Assembly (NCBI GenBank): GCA_030427805.1
Contig: JAUICP010000002.1
Location: 248,001-312,000 of the forward strand
Length of the DNA: 64,000 bases
Source of the DNA: Bdellovibrionia bacterium
GTDB taxonomy: Bacteria > Bdellovibrionota > Bdellovibrionia > Bdellovibrionales > JAGQZY01
Direction: 5' to 3'
A model generated the notes under the pieces. It made no database searches. It saw only the letters and a list, made by a program, of their open reading frames with translations, and was not told the DNA's origin. The position numbers were made by a program, and so were the translations under genes. Positions 19,361-29,533 of the stretch are shown in pieces. The stretch's first letter is position 1. Each line of letters begins with the position of its first letter.

Positions 19361-20089
19361 CTAGTCGACAGACTGAAAAATTCTCTCCCAGCGGACTTGC
19401 GGAAGTTTGTCTCCAGCCCAACGGTGCACCCAATCAAAAGACAGCCAAATCAAAATTACACGGCCCTCAAGATTGCGACTGGGCACCATCCCCCAATAGC
19501 GCGAGTCCTCACTGGAATCTCTATTGTCGCCTAGCACAAAAACATGCTCAGGAGGCACAATTACGGGGCCAAAAAACTCAGTTTCACCGTCCTCAGAGAC
19601 CAGTATTTCGCGGTTCGAATCCATAATCGTTTCTTTACGAACCTTAAAATTGCCCTTCATTTCTTCGGCGGGAAAGTAATCCTTTAGATCTAAATCTGTG
19701 TACTGAGCTCCCTTATCGTTAATAAAAAGCTGCTTATCTCGGATCTCGACGCGATCCCCTGGTAGGGCTACGACACGCTTCACGTAGTGAATCGATTCAT
19801 CTGCAGGAAAGCGAAACACAATAACATCCCCTCGCGAGGGAAGACTGTCACCGATTCGCGCACCCCCAGAAAAAGGCACGTGAAATCCATAACTCAACTT
19901 AGAAGCCAAAATAAAGTCGCCAACTTTAAGAGTCGGCACCATAGAGCCGGTTGGAATTTTATAGGCAGAAATGACAAAAAAACGAAAAATTAAAGCCAAG
20001 ATAATAGCAACACTGAGACTTTCAATGTACTCGCGAAAAATAAGGCGCGATGGTAATTTTCGTTTTTCTTGAGATTCCTTAGTCGACAT
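19361..20089 (-). CDS. lepB: Signal peptidase I, third tandem copy
   Basis: A 242-aa membrane protease cleaving Sec and Tat signal peptides. One N-terminal membrane segment (about residues 25-42) is followed by the catalytic serine S49 in PTGSM and the general-base lysine K104 in YVKRVVALPGD; the GDNRDSSEDSR box is present. It follows the second lepB by 1 nt. It differs from the other two copies by a shorter insertion and by PTGSM in place of PSGSM. Confidence 0.93.
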   Translation of the reverse strand: MSTKESQEKRKLPSRLIFREYIESLSVAIILALIFRFFVISAYKIPTGSMVPTLKVGDFILASKLSYGFHVPFSGGARIGDSLPSRGDVIVFRFPADESIHYVKRVVALPGDRVEIRDKQLFINDKGAQYTDLDLKDYFPAEEMKGNFKVRKETIMDSNREILVSEDGETEFFGPVIVPPEHVFVLGDNRDSSEDSRYWGMVPSRNLEGRVILIWLSFDWVHRWAGDKLPQVRWERIFQSVD

Positions 20090-20090
20090 C

Positions 20091-20828
20091 TTAATTGACT
20101 CTTTTGAATATTCGATTCCACCTCAAATGAGCTGGATGACACACGTTTTGCGCCCCTTCTAATGTTTCCGAACAACTCATCCATATAAACATAGCTCGCC
20201 CCAAAACATTTTCAAGTGGTACAAAACCGTAGCTACGACTATCGACCGAATTATCGCGATTGTCCCCAACGACCATCATGTGCCCGTCAGGCACTTCGTA
20301 AGGACCTTGATAACTGCGCTCTATGTCTTTTTCCCTGATCGTTAAATAGGGCTCTTCTTTGGTCTCTTCACCGAAGATCGCATAGGTTTCCGCAAATTCT
20401 TCTTTCTCGTACTCATCAATAAACTGCATAATCCAGGCTTGTGCCTCATCATTAGCAGCAAAGGAAATGACTTCACCATTGAGTCGCATATCTCCCTTTT
20501 TACTAAACTCCAACGTATCGCCCGGAAGACCGACAACCCTTTTCACAAGAAAATAACTGTCCTTGTCCTTCGAGCGAAAGACTACGACCTCTCCCCTTTG
20601 CGGCTGATCGTACTTTAAAAGCCAATTTTTTGTGAATGGAATACGAATGCCGTAGGCCATTTTATTAACGAGAATAAAATCATGTATTAATAAATTGGGG
20701 ATCATTGAGCCTGAGGGAATGACATAGGGCTCGAAACTAGCCCAGCGAATTGTCATTATAAAAAGTATGGAACCAAACAGAGATAAAAGCGCTCGGCCCC
20801 ACGTGCCTTTTTTTGAGGTCTTAGCCAC
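20091..20828 (-). CDS. lepB: Signal peptidase I, second tandem copy
   Basis: A 245-aa paralogue with a single membrane segment (about residues 14-32), catalytic S41 in PSGSM, lysine K96 in LVKRVVGLPGD and a GDNRDNSVDSR box, so it should be active. Between the lysine motif and the GDNRD box lies an acidic insertion of about 60 residues (around 118-155, EYEKEEFAE) that is also present, in different sequence, in the first copy. Seventeen nt separate it from the first copy. Confidence 0.93.
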   Translation of the reverse strand: MAKTSKKGTWGRALLSLFGSILFIMTIRWASFEPYVIPSGSMIPNLLIHDFILVNKMAYGIRIPFTKNWLLKYDQPQRGEVVVFRSKDKDSYFLVKRVVGLPGDTLEFSKKGDMRLNGEVISFAANDEAQAWIMQFIDEYEKEEFAETYAIFGEETKEEPYLTIREKDIERSYQGPYEVPDGHMMVVGDNRDNSVDSRSYGFVPLENVLGRAMFIWMSCSETLEGAQNVCHPAHLRWNRIFKRVN

Positions 20829-20845
20829 GATTCCCCCAAGAAACT

Positions 20846-21568
20846 CTAATGAATTGAATCAAAGAGTCTCCCCCACCGCAAGGTTAAAGGGTTACAGAGA
20901 AAGCTTGCAACGGGCATCATATCGTCACAAGAAAGCCACACAAACATCGCTTTGCCCAGGATATTTTCCATAGGCACAAACCCCCACTTTCGAGAATCTG
21001 CACTATTATCCCGATTATCTCCCATTACGAATAATTGGTTATCGGGCACATAGGTTGGTCCATAGGTTGGACCACCATTGATATATTTATTGAGGAGGAT
21101 CGAGTGCTTGTACTCCCCTAATGATTCAGTGAAATGATTAAAATTCGTAGGACTATCACCCAAGTCTTTATCCCTGAGACGGTTGAAAAGCTTGGTCGAC
21201 TCGGGATCTGTTGTTTGCACCAACTCATCGTTTATATAGAGCTGACCTTTATCCCAAAAAACCTTATCGCCGGGCAATCCGACAACTCTCTTGATAAAAA
21301 AGTTATCTTTTTCGTGGGGATACTTGAATACAATAACTTCGCCTCTTTCGGGAGTTCTAAACTGAAAAAGCCAGGTCTCAGAAAATGGAACTCGAACACC
21401 GTATGTCAGTTTATTGACGAAAATATGATCGTGAATGAGAAGTGATGGCAGCATCGATCCTGAAGGAATTACGTATGCCTCCATAAATGCCCAGCGAATC
21501 GTCAATGCAATCAATATAGCAACTAAAGTCGATCCCCAGCCTTCTGTCCAAAATGATTTCTTAAACAT
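20846..21568 (-). CDS. lepB: Signal peptidase I, first tandem copy
   Basis: A 240-aa paralogue with a membrane segment at about residues 13-30, catalytic S38 in PSGSM, lysine K93 in FIKRVVGLPGD and GDNRDNSADSR. The conserved residues are complete. It follows lepA by 3 nt, the common lepA-lepB order, and is followed by the two other copies. The second copy is clearly its closest relative (shared PSGSM, TIRWA and C-terminal LRWGR/LRWNR patterns), which suggests a local duplication. Confidence 0.94.
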   Translation of the reverse strand: MFKKSFWTEGWGSTLVAILIALTIRWAFMEAYVIPSGSMLPSLLIHDHIFVNKLTYGVRVPFSETWLFQFRTPERGEVIVFKYPHEKDNFFIKRVVGLPGDKVFWDKGQLYINDELVQTTDPESTKLFNRLRDKDLGDSPTNFNHFTESLGEYKHSILLNKYINGGPTYGPTYVPDNQLFVMGDNRDNSADSRKWGFVPMENILGKAMFVWLSCDDMMPVASFLCNPLTLRWGRLFDSIH

Positions 21569-21571
21569 TCT

Positions 21572-23374
21572 CTATTCCTCTACTTTTAATATCGCAAGAA
21601 AAGCTTCCTGCGGAACTTCAACATTTCCAACCTGTTTCATCCGCTTTTTACCTTCTTTTTGCTTCTCTAAAAGTTTTCGCTTTCTTGAAATGTCACCACC
21701 ATAACACTTTGCTGTCACATCTTTTCTCAAAGCGCTCAGGGTCTCTCTAGCAATAACTTTAGCGCCAATGGCCGCCTGGATGGCAATTTGGAATTGTTGC
21801 CTTGGGATGAGCTCTTTCATTTTCTTGGTCAATGCTCGACCTCGAGGGGTCGCTCGAGAGCGATGGACGATTAATGAAAGTGCATCTACCGGGTCACCAT
21901 TAAGAAGAATGTCCAGTTTGACGAGATCAGCTTCTTCATACTCCATGAAGTCGTATTCCAGTGAGGCGTAACCCCGAGAAATACTTTTCAATCGATCATA
22001 AAAATCCATGACCATTTCGTTCATGGGCAATTTATATTCTATGATGACTTTTGCTTCAGCAATGTAATCCATCGAAAGCTGAGTACCGCGCTTATCTTCG
22101 CAAAGCTTTAAAATGGAGCCAATATAATCAGAAGGCGTATGTATCGTGACTTTTACATAGGGCTCTTTCAAAGTCTTAATCAAGGTCGGGTCAGGTAAGT
22201 CGCTCGGGTTCTCGAGATCAAACTGTTCTCCACTATTCATCACAACTTTATATACAACAGTTGGTGCTGTCGTAATTAAATTAAGGTCGAATTCACGTTC
22301 GAGACGCTCTTGAACGATTTCCATATGAAGAAGCCCCAGAAACCCACAGCGACAACCAAATCCAAGGGCCGCAGACTTTTCAACTTCATAGGTCAGACTC
22401 GAATCATTGAGCATTAGTTTATCGAGAGCTCCCTTGAGCTCTTCGTAATCGGGCGACTCCACCGGATAGATTCCGGCAAAAACCATTGGCTTAATTTTTT
22501 TAAACCCCGGGAGGGGCGTTTCAGCACCTTTTTTATTAAGAGTTACTGTATCACCCACTTTTACATCACGAATGTCTTTAATCCCGCAAATCAGAAATCC
22601 AACTTCACCAGCGTGGAGATCTTTGAGTTCCACCGGGTGAGGATGAAAAGATCCCAACTTGAGAACTTCATAATCTCTATCGGTCGCCATAAAGCGAATT
22701 CGATCCCCTTTAGAGACCTTTCCTTCGACAATACGTAAAAGAGTTACAACCCCTTGGTAGGAGTCGAACCAGGAATCAAAAACCAAGGCTCTTAGGGGCT
22801 TTGTCACGTCTCCACTGGGTGGAGGTACCTTTTCAATCACGGCCTCGAGAATATCTTCGATCCCAATTTTTTCTTTAGCTGAGGCGTGAATAATTTCGCT
22901 ACAATCAAGACCGATACCATCTTCGATTTGCTGGGTGACCCCTTCCGGGTCTGCCGCGGGCAGATCAATCTTATTAAGCACCGGTATGATTTCTAAATTA
23001 TTGTCTAATGCTAAGTAAACATTTGCCAAAGTTTGCGCCTCAACACCTTGAGCCGCATCGACCACGAGCAAAGCTCCTTCACAAGCTTGCAGCGACCTTG
23101 AAACTTCATAACTAAAATCGACGTGCCCGGGAGTATCAATCAAATTCAATTGATAGGTTTGACCGTCTTTTTTTGATTTATAATTGAGTCGAACGGTTTG
23201 TGCCTTAATCGTAATACCGCGTTCTCTTTCGATATCCATCGAATCAAGATATTGATCTTTCATTTCACGATCGCTTAAGGCTCCCGTAAAAGTTAACATG
23301 CCATCGGCGAGTGAAGATTTACCGTGATCAATATGGGCGATGATCGAAAAGTTTCGAATAAATTTAGAATCCAT
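21572..23374 (-). CDS. lepA: Elongation factor 4 (LepA)
   Basis: A 600-aa ribosome-associated GTPase. G1 AHIDHGKSS at about residue 12, G3 DTPGHVDF and G4 NKID are visible, followed by EF-G-like domains II, III and V and the unique LepA C-terminal domain ('[20 protein letters not shown]', positions about 545-564). Length matches the family exactly. It lies between an RHH regulator (4-nt gap) and three lepB genes. Confidence 0.98.
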   Translation of the reverse strand: MDSKFIRNFSIIAHIDHGKSSLADGMLTFTGALSDREMKDQYLDSMDIERERGITIKAQTVRLNYKSKKDGQTYQLNLIDTPGHVDFSYEVSRSLQACEGALLVVDAAQGVEAQTLANVYLALDNNLEIIPVLNKIDLPAADPEGVTQQIEDGIGLDCSEIIHASAKEKIGIEDILEAVIEKVPPPSGDVTKPLRALVFDSWFDSYQGVVTLLRIVEGKVSKGDRIRFMATDRDYEVLKLGSFHPHPVELKDLHAGEVGFLICGIKDIRDVKVGDTVTLNKKGAETPLPGFKKIKPMVFAGIYPVESPDYEELKGALDKLMLNDSSLTYEVEKSAALGFGCRCGFLGLLHMEIVQERLEREFDLNLITTAPTVVYKVVMNSGEQFDLENPSDLPDPTLIKTLKEPYVKVTIHTPSDYIGSILKLCEDKRGTQLSMDYIAEAKVIIEYKLPMNEMVMDFYDRLKSISRGYASLEYDFMEYEEADLVKLDILLNGDPVDALSLIVHRSRATPRGRALTKKMKELIPRQQFQIAIQAAIGAKVIARETLSALRKDVTAKCYGGDISRKRKLLEKQKEGKKRMKQVGNVEVPQEAFLAILKVEE

Positions 23375-23378
23375 TTAA

Positions 23379-23594
23379 TTATAACTCTGCTGGTTTATCA
23401 GTTGGGCTCTGCCCTTCAGGCAGCGGACGTAATTCCATTTGACCCGGAAGTCTATGGCTATTTTTGTGTAAAACCAAATCAATTCCTTCTCGAATGAATT
23501 CAGCGATGGGAACTTTGGTCCGCCGATTGAGCTCTTTGAGAGCGAGTTGTTGTTCTTCGGTAATATAAATAGTGGTTGCTAGCTTCTTTGCCAT
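23379..23594 (-). CDS. Ribbon-helix-helix (CopG/Arc-type) small DNA-binding protein
   Basis: A 71-aa protein with the RHH pattern: a basic strand (KKLATTIYIT), helix 1 (EEQQLALKELNRRT) and helix 2 (PIAEFIREGIDLVL), then a Pro-rich tail. I chose the ATG at 23594 (MAKKLATT); a frame ten codons longer (start 23624) has no better ribosome binding site. It sits 4 nt before lepA. An inverted repeat 50-75 nt upstream could be its own operator. Target genes are unknown; lepA-lepB co-regulation is possible but unproven. Confidence 0.75.
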   Translation of the reverse strand: MAKKLATTIYITEEQQLALKELNRRTKVPIAEFIREGIDLVLHKNSHRLPGQMELRPLPEGQSPTDKPAEL

Positions 23595-23644
23595 AAGAAG
23601 GTTGTAGATCAGCTTGCCATACATTGCAATATGTCTGTGGAGTT

Positions 23645-23669
23645 GGCCAGATGTTTAATAACTCTGGCC
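23645..23669. promoter_or_regulatory. Inverted repeat upstream of the RHH gene (possible operator)
   Basis: GGCCAGA (23645-23651) and TCTGGCC (23663-23669) form a perfect 7-bp inverted repeat with an 11-nt AT-rich spacer, between the metK terminator and the RHH start codon. RHH repressors commonly bind such repeats at their own promoter; a simple leader hairpin is the alternative. Confidence 0.45.
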
Positions 23670-23684
23670 CACTCGGCTCAGAAA

Positions 23685-23709
23685 CAAAAAAAGGGGCCCT
23701 AAGCCCCTT
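23685..23709 (-). terminator. Rho-independent terminator after metK
   Basis: The minus strand forms the stem AAGGGGC / GCCCCTT with a 5-nt loop followed by a run of T residues, 25-50 nt after the metK stop codon. It isolates metK from the downstream RHH-lepA array. Confidence 0.85.
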
Positions 23710-23733
23710 AAATTTCTTAATTTTATAAATACT

Positions 23734-24885
23734 TTAGAAGAAACCCTTGAGAGCGTCGACCATGTCTGTTTTCTCCCAAGTGAAGCTATCTTCAGAACGA
23801 CCAAAGTGCCCATAGGCAGCAGTCGCGCTATAGCGAGGCTTAAGAAGGTCAAAGCGCTTCACAATTTCAGCTGGCTTCAAATTCCAAAGTTCGCGAACAG
23901 CATCCTTCAACTTATCAGGACCATGCTTGCTCGTACCGTAATCGTTTACCATGATACTTACTGGGTCAGCGACACCAATAGCGTAAGCCACTTGAACAAG
24001 GCACTTCTCAGCGAGACCGGCAGCTACGATGTTCTTCGCCACGTGACGAGAGGCATAGGCCGCTGAACGATCCACCTTAGAGGGGTCCTTTCCGGAGAAC
24101 GCGCCTCCACCATGGGCACCATGTCCACCATAGGTATCTACAATAATTTTTCGCCCCGTTAGACCGCAATCTCCCTGGGGACCACCGACGACAAATCGAC
24201 CCGTCGGATTGATGTGAAATTTCGTTTTGTCATCGATCAACTGAGTCGGAATTGTTTTGTTAATGAGTTCTTCCCGAACCGCCTCTTGAATGTCTTTAAG
24301 CGAAATATCAGCGTCATGTTGAGTAGAAATTACGATAGCATCGATTCTTTTTAACTTTCCGTTATCGTATTCAACAGTGACCTGACTCTTGCTGTCTGGA
24401 CGCAACCAAGGAAGTTTTTTCGAGTGTCTCAGTGTCGCTAAATCGCGAACCAACTTATGTGATAAATCGATACTCAAAGGCATGAACTCTTCAGTTTCAT
24501 TACAGGCGTAACCAAACATTAAACCTTGATCACCAGCTCCTTGCTCCTTTTCTGTGGAAGAATCAACACCCATAGCGATATCTGGGCTCTGTTGATCAAG
24601 GGCTGTCAGCACAGCACAAGAATTATAATCGAGACCTTTTTCGGGGTGATCATAACCAATTTTTTTAAGTGTATTTCGAATGATTGAGTTTGTTTCGATC
24701 TGGCTTTTTGTAGTGACTTCACCGGCGACAACACACATTCCTGTGGTGACCATGGTTTCGGCTGCAACACGTCCATGGGGATCTTTCTCTAAGATCGCGT
24801 CAAGAATCGCGTCGCTGACTTGATCGGCGACTTTATCGGGATGTCCCTCGGACACTGATTCACTAGTGAATAAATAATTATTCAT
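23734..24885 (-). CDS. metK: S-adenosylmethionine synthetase
   Basis: A 383-aa enzyme making S-adenosylmethionine from methionine and ATP. Signatures are [16 protein letters not shown] near the N-terminus, [12 protein letters not shown] (family signature 1) near residue 115 and [19 protein letters not shown] (signature 2) near residue 260. Length is normal. It is a single-gene unit with its own terminator; I see no SAM riboswitch in the 109-nt upstream gap. Confidence 0.98.
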   Translation of the reverse strand: MNNYLFTSESVSEGHPDKVADQVSDAILDAILEKDPHGRVAAETMVTTGMCVVAGEVTTKSQIETNSIIRNTLKKIGYDHPEKGLDYNSCAVLTALDQQSPDIAMGVDSSTEKEQGAGDQGLMFGYACNETEEFMPLSIDLSHKLVRDLATLRHSKKLPWLRPDSKSQVTVEYDNGKLKRIDAIVISTQHDADISLKDIQEAVREELINKTIPTQLIDDKTKFHINPTGRFVVGGPQGDCGLTGRKIIVDTYGGHGAHGGGAFSGKDPSKVDRSAAYASRHVAKNIVAAGLAEKCLVQVAYAIGVADPVSIMVNDYGTSKHGPDKLKDAVRELWNLKPAEIVKRFDLLKPRYSATAAYGHFGRSEDSFTWEKTDMVDALKGFF

Positions 24886-24994
24886 CGAGCACCTGCCTTC
24901 TATTTATGTTCAAACACAAATCGGTAGCAAATGCCCATAACTAGGTCAAATAATTAGTGAAAATATAATATGAGAAGCTCTCTAGTGATTCTAG

Positions 24995-25384
24995 CTAAGC
25001 TGCCTTTGAGCTACGCCGCCCTGGCTGCCACTGGTGGTCATACTCCATATTCGCTTTCATTCGCGCCAGACGCCCGGTTTTCGACTGCTGAGGACGCTTG
25101 TGGTTGGCCATTTTAGACTGACTTCGAGCGAGTTGTCGGTTGATTTTATTTACCGCTTTTTCGATCGATGCCTGGAAGTTATCAGCTGAAGCAACAGATT
25201 GAACGACTCCTGAAGGTCCACTCAGTATGATCTCCGTGAAGTGCAGATGCCTTTGCATGCTAAACACTACATGTGCCTTTGTCGCATTAAAGAAAAACTT
25301 AGTCAGCTTTTCTATCTTGGCACTGGCAAACTCAATGGCTGCCTCGGATTTTTCAATCTGCTTAAAAGTATAGTTCAGCTTCAT
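24995..25384 (-). CDS. hpf: Ribosome hibernation-promoting factor, HPF/YfiA-type
   Basis: A 129-aa protein of the short HPF/RaiA family that binds in the 30S decoding channel and stalls ribosomes in resting cells. The N-terminal ~95 residues show the family's beta-alpha-beta layout (IEFASAKIEKLTKFF; HFTEIILSGPSG; DNFQASIEKAVNKINRQL), and the C-terminal tail is basic without the long-HPF dimerisation domain. It lies downstream of rpoN, as in many proteobacteria, but here a PilZ gene separates the two. Confidence 0.88.
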   Translation of the reverse strand: MKLNYTFKQIEKSEAAIEFASAKIEKLTKFFFNATKAHVVFSMQRHLHFTEIILSGPSGVVQSVASADNFQASIEKAVNKINRQLARSQSKMANHKRPQQSKTGRLARMKANMEYDHQWQPGRRSSKAA

Positions 25385-25519
25385 CTAGACCCCTTTCATC
25401 TCTTTAATTCATTACTTTAGATATCGGTCGAACCTAGATTAAAGCCGAGCATTCTGTTTGATTTTTGTTAAAAAACAGGGAGTCCCAAGGGATTCGTCTC
25501 AATTTGATACGAATGTATA

Positions 25520-26167
25520 TTACTGATTTTTTCCATCGTTTGCGATGTCGCGCTTTATCTCATGAAGGCGCTCTTTCATGGTCTTAACGCGCAAACTTTG
25601 GTACTCACGAATTTCGTAAGCATCAGGATTGTAGATCGACATATTTTTCATTTCACTCGCCGGCTGGGGAGTGTATGGATTGATCAACATAAAAAAGAGA
25701 GCCGCAGCCACGAGAAGCCCCAGCAACCCGCCCATTAGGTATTCCCGAGAACTCGTCTTTACCTTCTTAGAACTGTAAGTTACTTGTTTTTCTTGCTCTT
25801 CTTGAGCGATTTCAAACTGCCTGCGCAGTCCACGCTCTAGGCTAGATGAAAAAACTTCTGGCATTTCATCAAAGTGAATTCCCGCAAGAATGTCTTTCTC
25901 TTCGTGAACGAGTCGAGCGACTTTACCCTTCCAAACGACAGTTTCTGGGATTCCCGGGACTTTAAATTCAAAGAGGAGTGTTTCGTTCTTCAAGGGAACA
26001 TTTTCAGAATCAACCTTGAGGAGTGCCCCTGATTTAGAGAGATCAACTAAGTGGGCTACTCGCATTGAATGAGTCGAGGAGGCGCGAACATACTGAAACT
26101 TGGTATCGTCATTATCGGACAACTTATACCTTCGAGCCCTTTGATTTAATCCCCTAACAATATTCAT
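25520..26167 (-). CDS. PilZ-domain membrane protein
   Basis: A 215-aa protein with an N-terminal PilZ-like domain (about residues 10-115) holding an R-rich start (NQRARRYKL) and the DLSKSGALL motif that corresponds to the (D/N)xSxxG c-di-GMP motif, then a charged linker, a membrane segment (about 147-165, GGLLGLLVAAALFFML) and a short C-terminal helix. It is probably a c-di-GMP-responsive inner-membrane protein. It lies between rpoN and hpf. Confidence 0.75.
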   Translation of the reverse strand: MNIVRGLNQRARRYKLSDNDDTKFQYVRASSTHSMRVAHLVDLSKSGALLKVDSENVPLKNETLLFEFKVPGIPETVVWKGKVARLVHEEKDILAGIHFDEMPEVFSSSLERGLRRQFEIAQEEQEKQVTYSSKKVKTSSREYLMGGLLGLLVAAALFFMLINPYTPQPASEMKNMSIYNPDAYEIREYQSLRVKTMKERLHEIKRDIANDGKNQ

Positions 26168-26277
26168 TCGATCCTCCCAAACAAATCTATCCCTAGAAAG
26201 TTAAAGATGCAAAATGGGGCCCAAGCTATTGCGCCAGCGACTCATTATGATTCTTTGAGGATCAATTAGAATTGAAA

Positions 26278-26304
26278 GGAGATCTCATTTTGAAAGAGAT
26301 CCCC
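26278..26304. terminator. Hairpin between rpoN and the PilZ gene (possible terminator)
   Basis: GGAGATCTC (26278-26286) pairs with GAGATCCCC (26296-26304) over 9 bp with one G-T wobble and a 9-nt loop. On the minus strand it is followed by TTTCAATTC, a poor T run, so termination of the rpoN transcript is plausible but not certain. Confidence 0.5.
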
Positions 26305-26361
26305 AAAATATTACTTTAAAACGTCGAAAACATGGGCAGCGCCAAAGATTTCTGCAAAATT

Positions 26362-27783
26362 TTAGAAATACTTTTTCCGCTTACTCGAAGGTAAGATCTT
26401 TAGGACATCTCTATATTTTGCAACGGTTCTCCGAGCAATCTGAATCCCTTCTTTCTTGAGCAAATCAACAATCTTTTGATCAGAAAGCGGGGATTTTGGA
26501 TTTTCCTCGGCGATCAACTGTTTGATCTTCAGCTTAACCGATTCACTCGCCAAAGAGTCACCATTTGACTTAGAAATACCAGAATTAAAAAAGTATTTTA
26601 ACTCAAATATTCCCCTTGGAGAGTGCATATACTTCGCGGTAGTTACGCGACTCACGGTCGATTCGTGCATTCCAATGTCATTGGCAATATCTCTTAAAAT
26701 CATTGGCTTGATAAAGGCGGGGCCTTTTTCAAAAAAGTCTTTTTGATGTTTAACGATACTTTCCGTCACCTTATAAATGGTTCTTTGTCTTTGGTGAATT
26801 GACTTAATCAACCAAACTGCCGAACGAAGTTTCTCCTGAATATACTCCTGAGTTGAGTTATTTTGCTGTCCAGCCTTAAGAACATTTTTATAAAAATTCG
26901 AAATTCTCAAGCGTGGAAGCCCATCTTCGTTCAACGAAACCATGTACTCGTCACCAACTTTATAGACATAAACATCGGGAGTAACATAGTGAGTATCATT
27001 ACTCATAAAAGCACGACCCGGCTTCGGATCCATACTATAAATAATTTTACACATTTCGATGACGTCTTCGAGATCGACGCTCATCGCTTTTGCAATACCT
27101 TCGTAATTTTTCTTTTCGAGATCTTTCAGATGATTTGAAATCAGAGTTACGAGATCATTCGTATCTTCTTGAAGGTGTTTCGCTTGCACGAGAAGACATT
27201 CCTTCAAGTTTCTCGCACAAACTCCTGGTGGATCGAACTCTTGCAGAAAAGGAACAATCTCTTCGAGTTCTTTGGCTTCAATACCCTCGTCATCGGCTAC
27301 TTTTTCGATATCAACTTTTAAATACCCATCGTCATCCACATAGGAAATGAGTATGTTCGCTAAAGCGAGTTCCTCTTCGTTAAAACCATACATTTGCGCT
27401 TGCCAAGTGAGGTGATCGTGAAGAGTTTCGGTCGTAGAAATCACATTTTCATAATTCATGATCTCTTCATTACCGGAGCCACCGCTTTGGGCTGGCTTAT
27501 AATTATTATCGACGTAGTTCTCCCAGTCGAATTCATCTTGTTTTTGTGGATCCTGATCGTTTGACGATTGCTCTTGGCTTTGGGCTCCATCTGCCTCTTG
27601 GCTCGCCTCTGAATTAGGTAACTCAAGTCCCTCTTCAAGAATTGGGTTTTCTTCGAGTTCTTTTCTAACTGCGGTTTCGAGTTCTAAGCGAGAAAGCTGC
27701 AGGAGCTTAATAGCTTGCTGTAGCTGAGGGGTCATCCTCAACGACTGCCTTAACTCCATACTCTGTTTCATCTGGATCGCCAT
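26362..27783 (-). CDS. rpoN: RNA polymerase sigma-54 factor
   Basis: A 473-aa sigma factor recognising -24/-12 promoters. Region I is glutamine/leucine-rich (RMTPQLQQAIKLLQLSRLEL), region II is acidic (about 60-110), the core-binding domain and HTH follow, and the RpoN box ARRTVAKYR is near residue 450. The order lptC/A-lptB-rpoN matches the standard proteobacterial locus. The gene starts 8 nt after lptB. An FHA-type activator and candidate -24/-12 sites are found elsewhere in the window. Confidence 0.98.
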   Translation of the reverse strand: MAIQMKQSMELRQSLRMTPQLQQAIKLLQLSRLELETAVRKELEENPILEEGLELPNSEASQEADGAQSQEQSSNDQDPQKQDEFDWENYVDNNYKPAQSGGSGNEEIMNYENVISTTETLHDHLTWQAQMYGFNEEELALANILISYVDDDGYLKVDIEKVADDEGIEAKELEEIVPFLQEFDPPGVCARNLKECLLVQAKHLQEDTNDLVTLISNHLKDLEKKNYEGIAKAMSVDLEDVIEMCKIIYSMDPKPGRAFMSNDTHYVTPDVYVYKVGDEYMVSLNEDGLPRLRISNFYKNVLKAGQQNNSTQEYIQEKLRSAVWLIKSIHQRQRTIYKVTESIVKHQKDFFEKGPAFIKPMILRDIANDIGMHESTVSRVTTAKYMHSPRGIFELKYFFNSGISKSNGDSLASESVKLKIKQLIAEENPKSPLSDQKIVDLLKKEGIQIARRTVAKYRDVLKILPSSKRKKYF

Positions 27784-27791
27784 TCGACCTC

Positions 27792-28517
27792 CTAATTCAG
27801 CTGAAAGTTTTCACCGAGGTAAAACTTCCGAGCCGTTTCTGAATTGGCAATTTCTTCAGGCGTACCTTTTACCTGAACTTGCCCTTCCTTTAATATATAT
27901 CCAAAATCACAAATCCCTAAGGTTTCTCTTACGTTGTGATCTGTAATTAGAATACCTATACCTTTGTCTTTAAGACCGAGTATCATTTGCTGGATGTCTC
28001 CGACCGCGATCGGGTCAATCCCGGCAAAAGGTTCATCTAAGAGGAGGAATTTGGGGTCTCCAGCCAAAGATCTGGCAATTTCTACCCTCCGTCTTTCTCC
28101 TCCAGAGAGAGCATAGCCGTAGCTATCTCTTATGTGTCCGAGGTTAAATTCATTGAGTAGTGTTTCAAGACGCTCCATCTTAGAGGCTCCCACAACACCA
28201 TGGGCCTCCAAAGCAACCAGAATATTTTCTCGAACAGTTAGCTTGCGAAAAATTGATGCTTCTTGCGGCAAATAACTCAATCCGGTTCGAGCTCTCTGAA
28301 ACATCGGAAAGTCAGTAATCGACTGACCATTAAGAATTATATCTCCCTCATCGGGATTAATCAGTCCAACCACCATATAGAAACTCGTAGTTTTACCGGC
28401 TCCATTAGGACCCAATAAACCTATGACTTGCCCCGAATGGACTTCAATAGAGACTTTCTTGACGACTTGCCTCTTTTTAAAAGACTTTGAAATGTCACTT
28501 ACAATCAATTCACTCAA
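27792..28517 (-). CDS. lptB: LPS export ABC transporter ATP-binding protein LptB
   Basis: A 241-aa ATPase powering lipopolysaccharide transport from the inner to the outer membrane. Walker A GPNGAGKT is at residues 36-43, the ABC signature LSGGERRR begins at 137, and Walker B LLLDEP at 158-163. It lies between the lptC-lptA fusion (14-nt gap) and rpoN, the conserved arrangement. Confidence 0.97.
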   Translation of the reverse strand: MSELIVSDISKSFKKRQVVKKVSIEVHSGQVIGLLGPNGAGKTTSFYMVVGLINPDEGDIILNGQSITDFPMFQRARTGLSYLPQEASIFRKLTVRENILVALEAHGVVGASKMERLETLLNEFNLGHIRDSYGYALSGGERRRVEIARSLAGDPKFLLLDEPFAGIDPIAVGDIQQMILGLKDKGIGILITDHNVRETLGICDFGYILKEGQVQVKGTPEEIANSETARKFYLGENFQLN

Positions 28518-28531
28518 TTCTAAAACCTTAT

Positions 28532-29503
28532 CTATTCTTCTTCGGGTTCAAATTTGGCTCGAGCATTTTCAACTCGCACCTTCTTTCCACCTTCGAGAAA
28601 TACTATTTTATCGCCTCGAAGTTCATCATTGTCTTGGACGACTCTCGGCTGACCTTGCAATACATATCGTTCATCAGCAAAAAAAACGCTCAGCTTATCA
28701 GACGTTGCCCACTTGTCTAAATCAGTCACGCGAGCTCCACCTTCAACGACCATCGATTCAATTATATCCGATCCCTTGCGATATTTAAATTCAGCCCTGG
28801 GACCCGTTATTCTCATCGAATCATAATCAATGACAACATTACCTATGAATCGAGCCGTTTTCTTTTCATTATTAAATCGGGCCTTTTTACTCTTGATCCT
28901 AACAACGTGATCCTTCTTAACAACTTTTTGAGCACTGACATCCTCACCAATCAAAATAGTGTTCGTCTTTAGGTCCGCCACAAGGTTTCTACCTGTTAAA
29001 ATGAGTCGGTCACCATTAACATCTTTGGGACCTTTCATCTTAATATTATCCGGGCTCTCTAACTGCTTCGCTTCTGAGTTGTAGACCACCTCTTCCGATT
29101 CAAAGCTAAAACCACTGGTTGACTGGGTTAGGACCTTACCTTGGACCTTCATCTTTTTCTGGTCCTCAGAAACTTGCCCTGAATTTCCAGTCACCGTGTA
29201 TTCAACTTTTTGGACACCGTAGAATTTGCTTTTAACATCTTCTAGCTGCCAAAGACTTTGAGAGCTCGTTTGATCAGCACGATCCGCCCAGAGCTCCCAA
29301 TCGATACTCTCGCCTTTAGCCTCGACAACATGAATTCCTTGGACGATCTTTTTGGTTTGATCACCAATTTCTTCAATGGAATTATTGTTTAAATTTGAAT
29401 CAGAGCGTCCGTCGAGTCCAATTTCTTTAGGTGCAAACACAATGATCTCAAATACAAGAAGTCCAAAAAGCAAAAGTAATAATATTAAGCTCTTACGACC
29501 CAT
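28532..29503 (-). CDS. Fused LptC-LptA LPS transport bridge protein
   Basis: A 323-aa protein with one N-terminal membrane anchor (about residues 5-23), an LptC-like beta-jellyroll domain (about 50-165, with 'WELWADRA' and '[17 protein letters not shown]') and a C-terminal LptA/OstA-like domain (about 170-320, with '[23 protein letters not shown]' split across two strands and '[11 protein letters not shown]'). In E. coli LptC and LptA are separate proteins forming the periplasmic bridge; here one gene upstream of lptB appears to supply both. No separate lptA is seen next to it. Confidence 0.8.
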   Translation of the reverse strand: MGRKSLILLLLLFGLLVFEIIVFAPKEIGLDGRSDSNLNNNSIEEIGDQTKKIVQGIHVVEAKGESIDWELWADRADQTSSQSLWQLEDVKSKFYGVQKVEYTVTGNSGQVSEDQKKMKVQGKVLTQSTSGFSFESEEVVYNSEAKQLESPDNIKMKGPKDVNGDRLILTGRNLVADLKTNTILIGEDVSAQKVVKKDHVVRIKSKKARFNNEKKTARFIGNVVIDYDSMRITGPRAEFKYRKGSDIIESMVVEGGARVTDLDKWATSDKLSVFFADERYVLQGQPRVVQDNDELRGDKIVFLEGGKKVRVENARAKFEPEEE

Positions 29504-29533
29504 TTCAGCCTACGTAACTACATCGTGACAAAT

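Noticed and set aside
24886-24994. SAM riboswitch upstream of metK
   Set aside because: The gap is only 109 nt and I find neither the conserved helices nor a terminator hairpin before the start codon.
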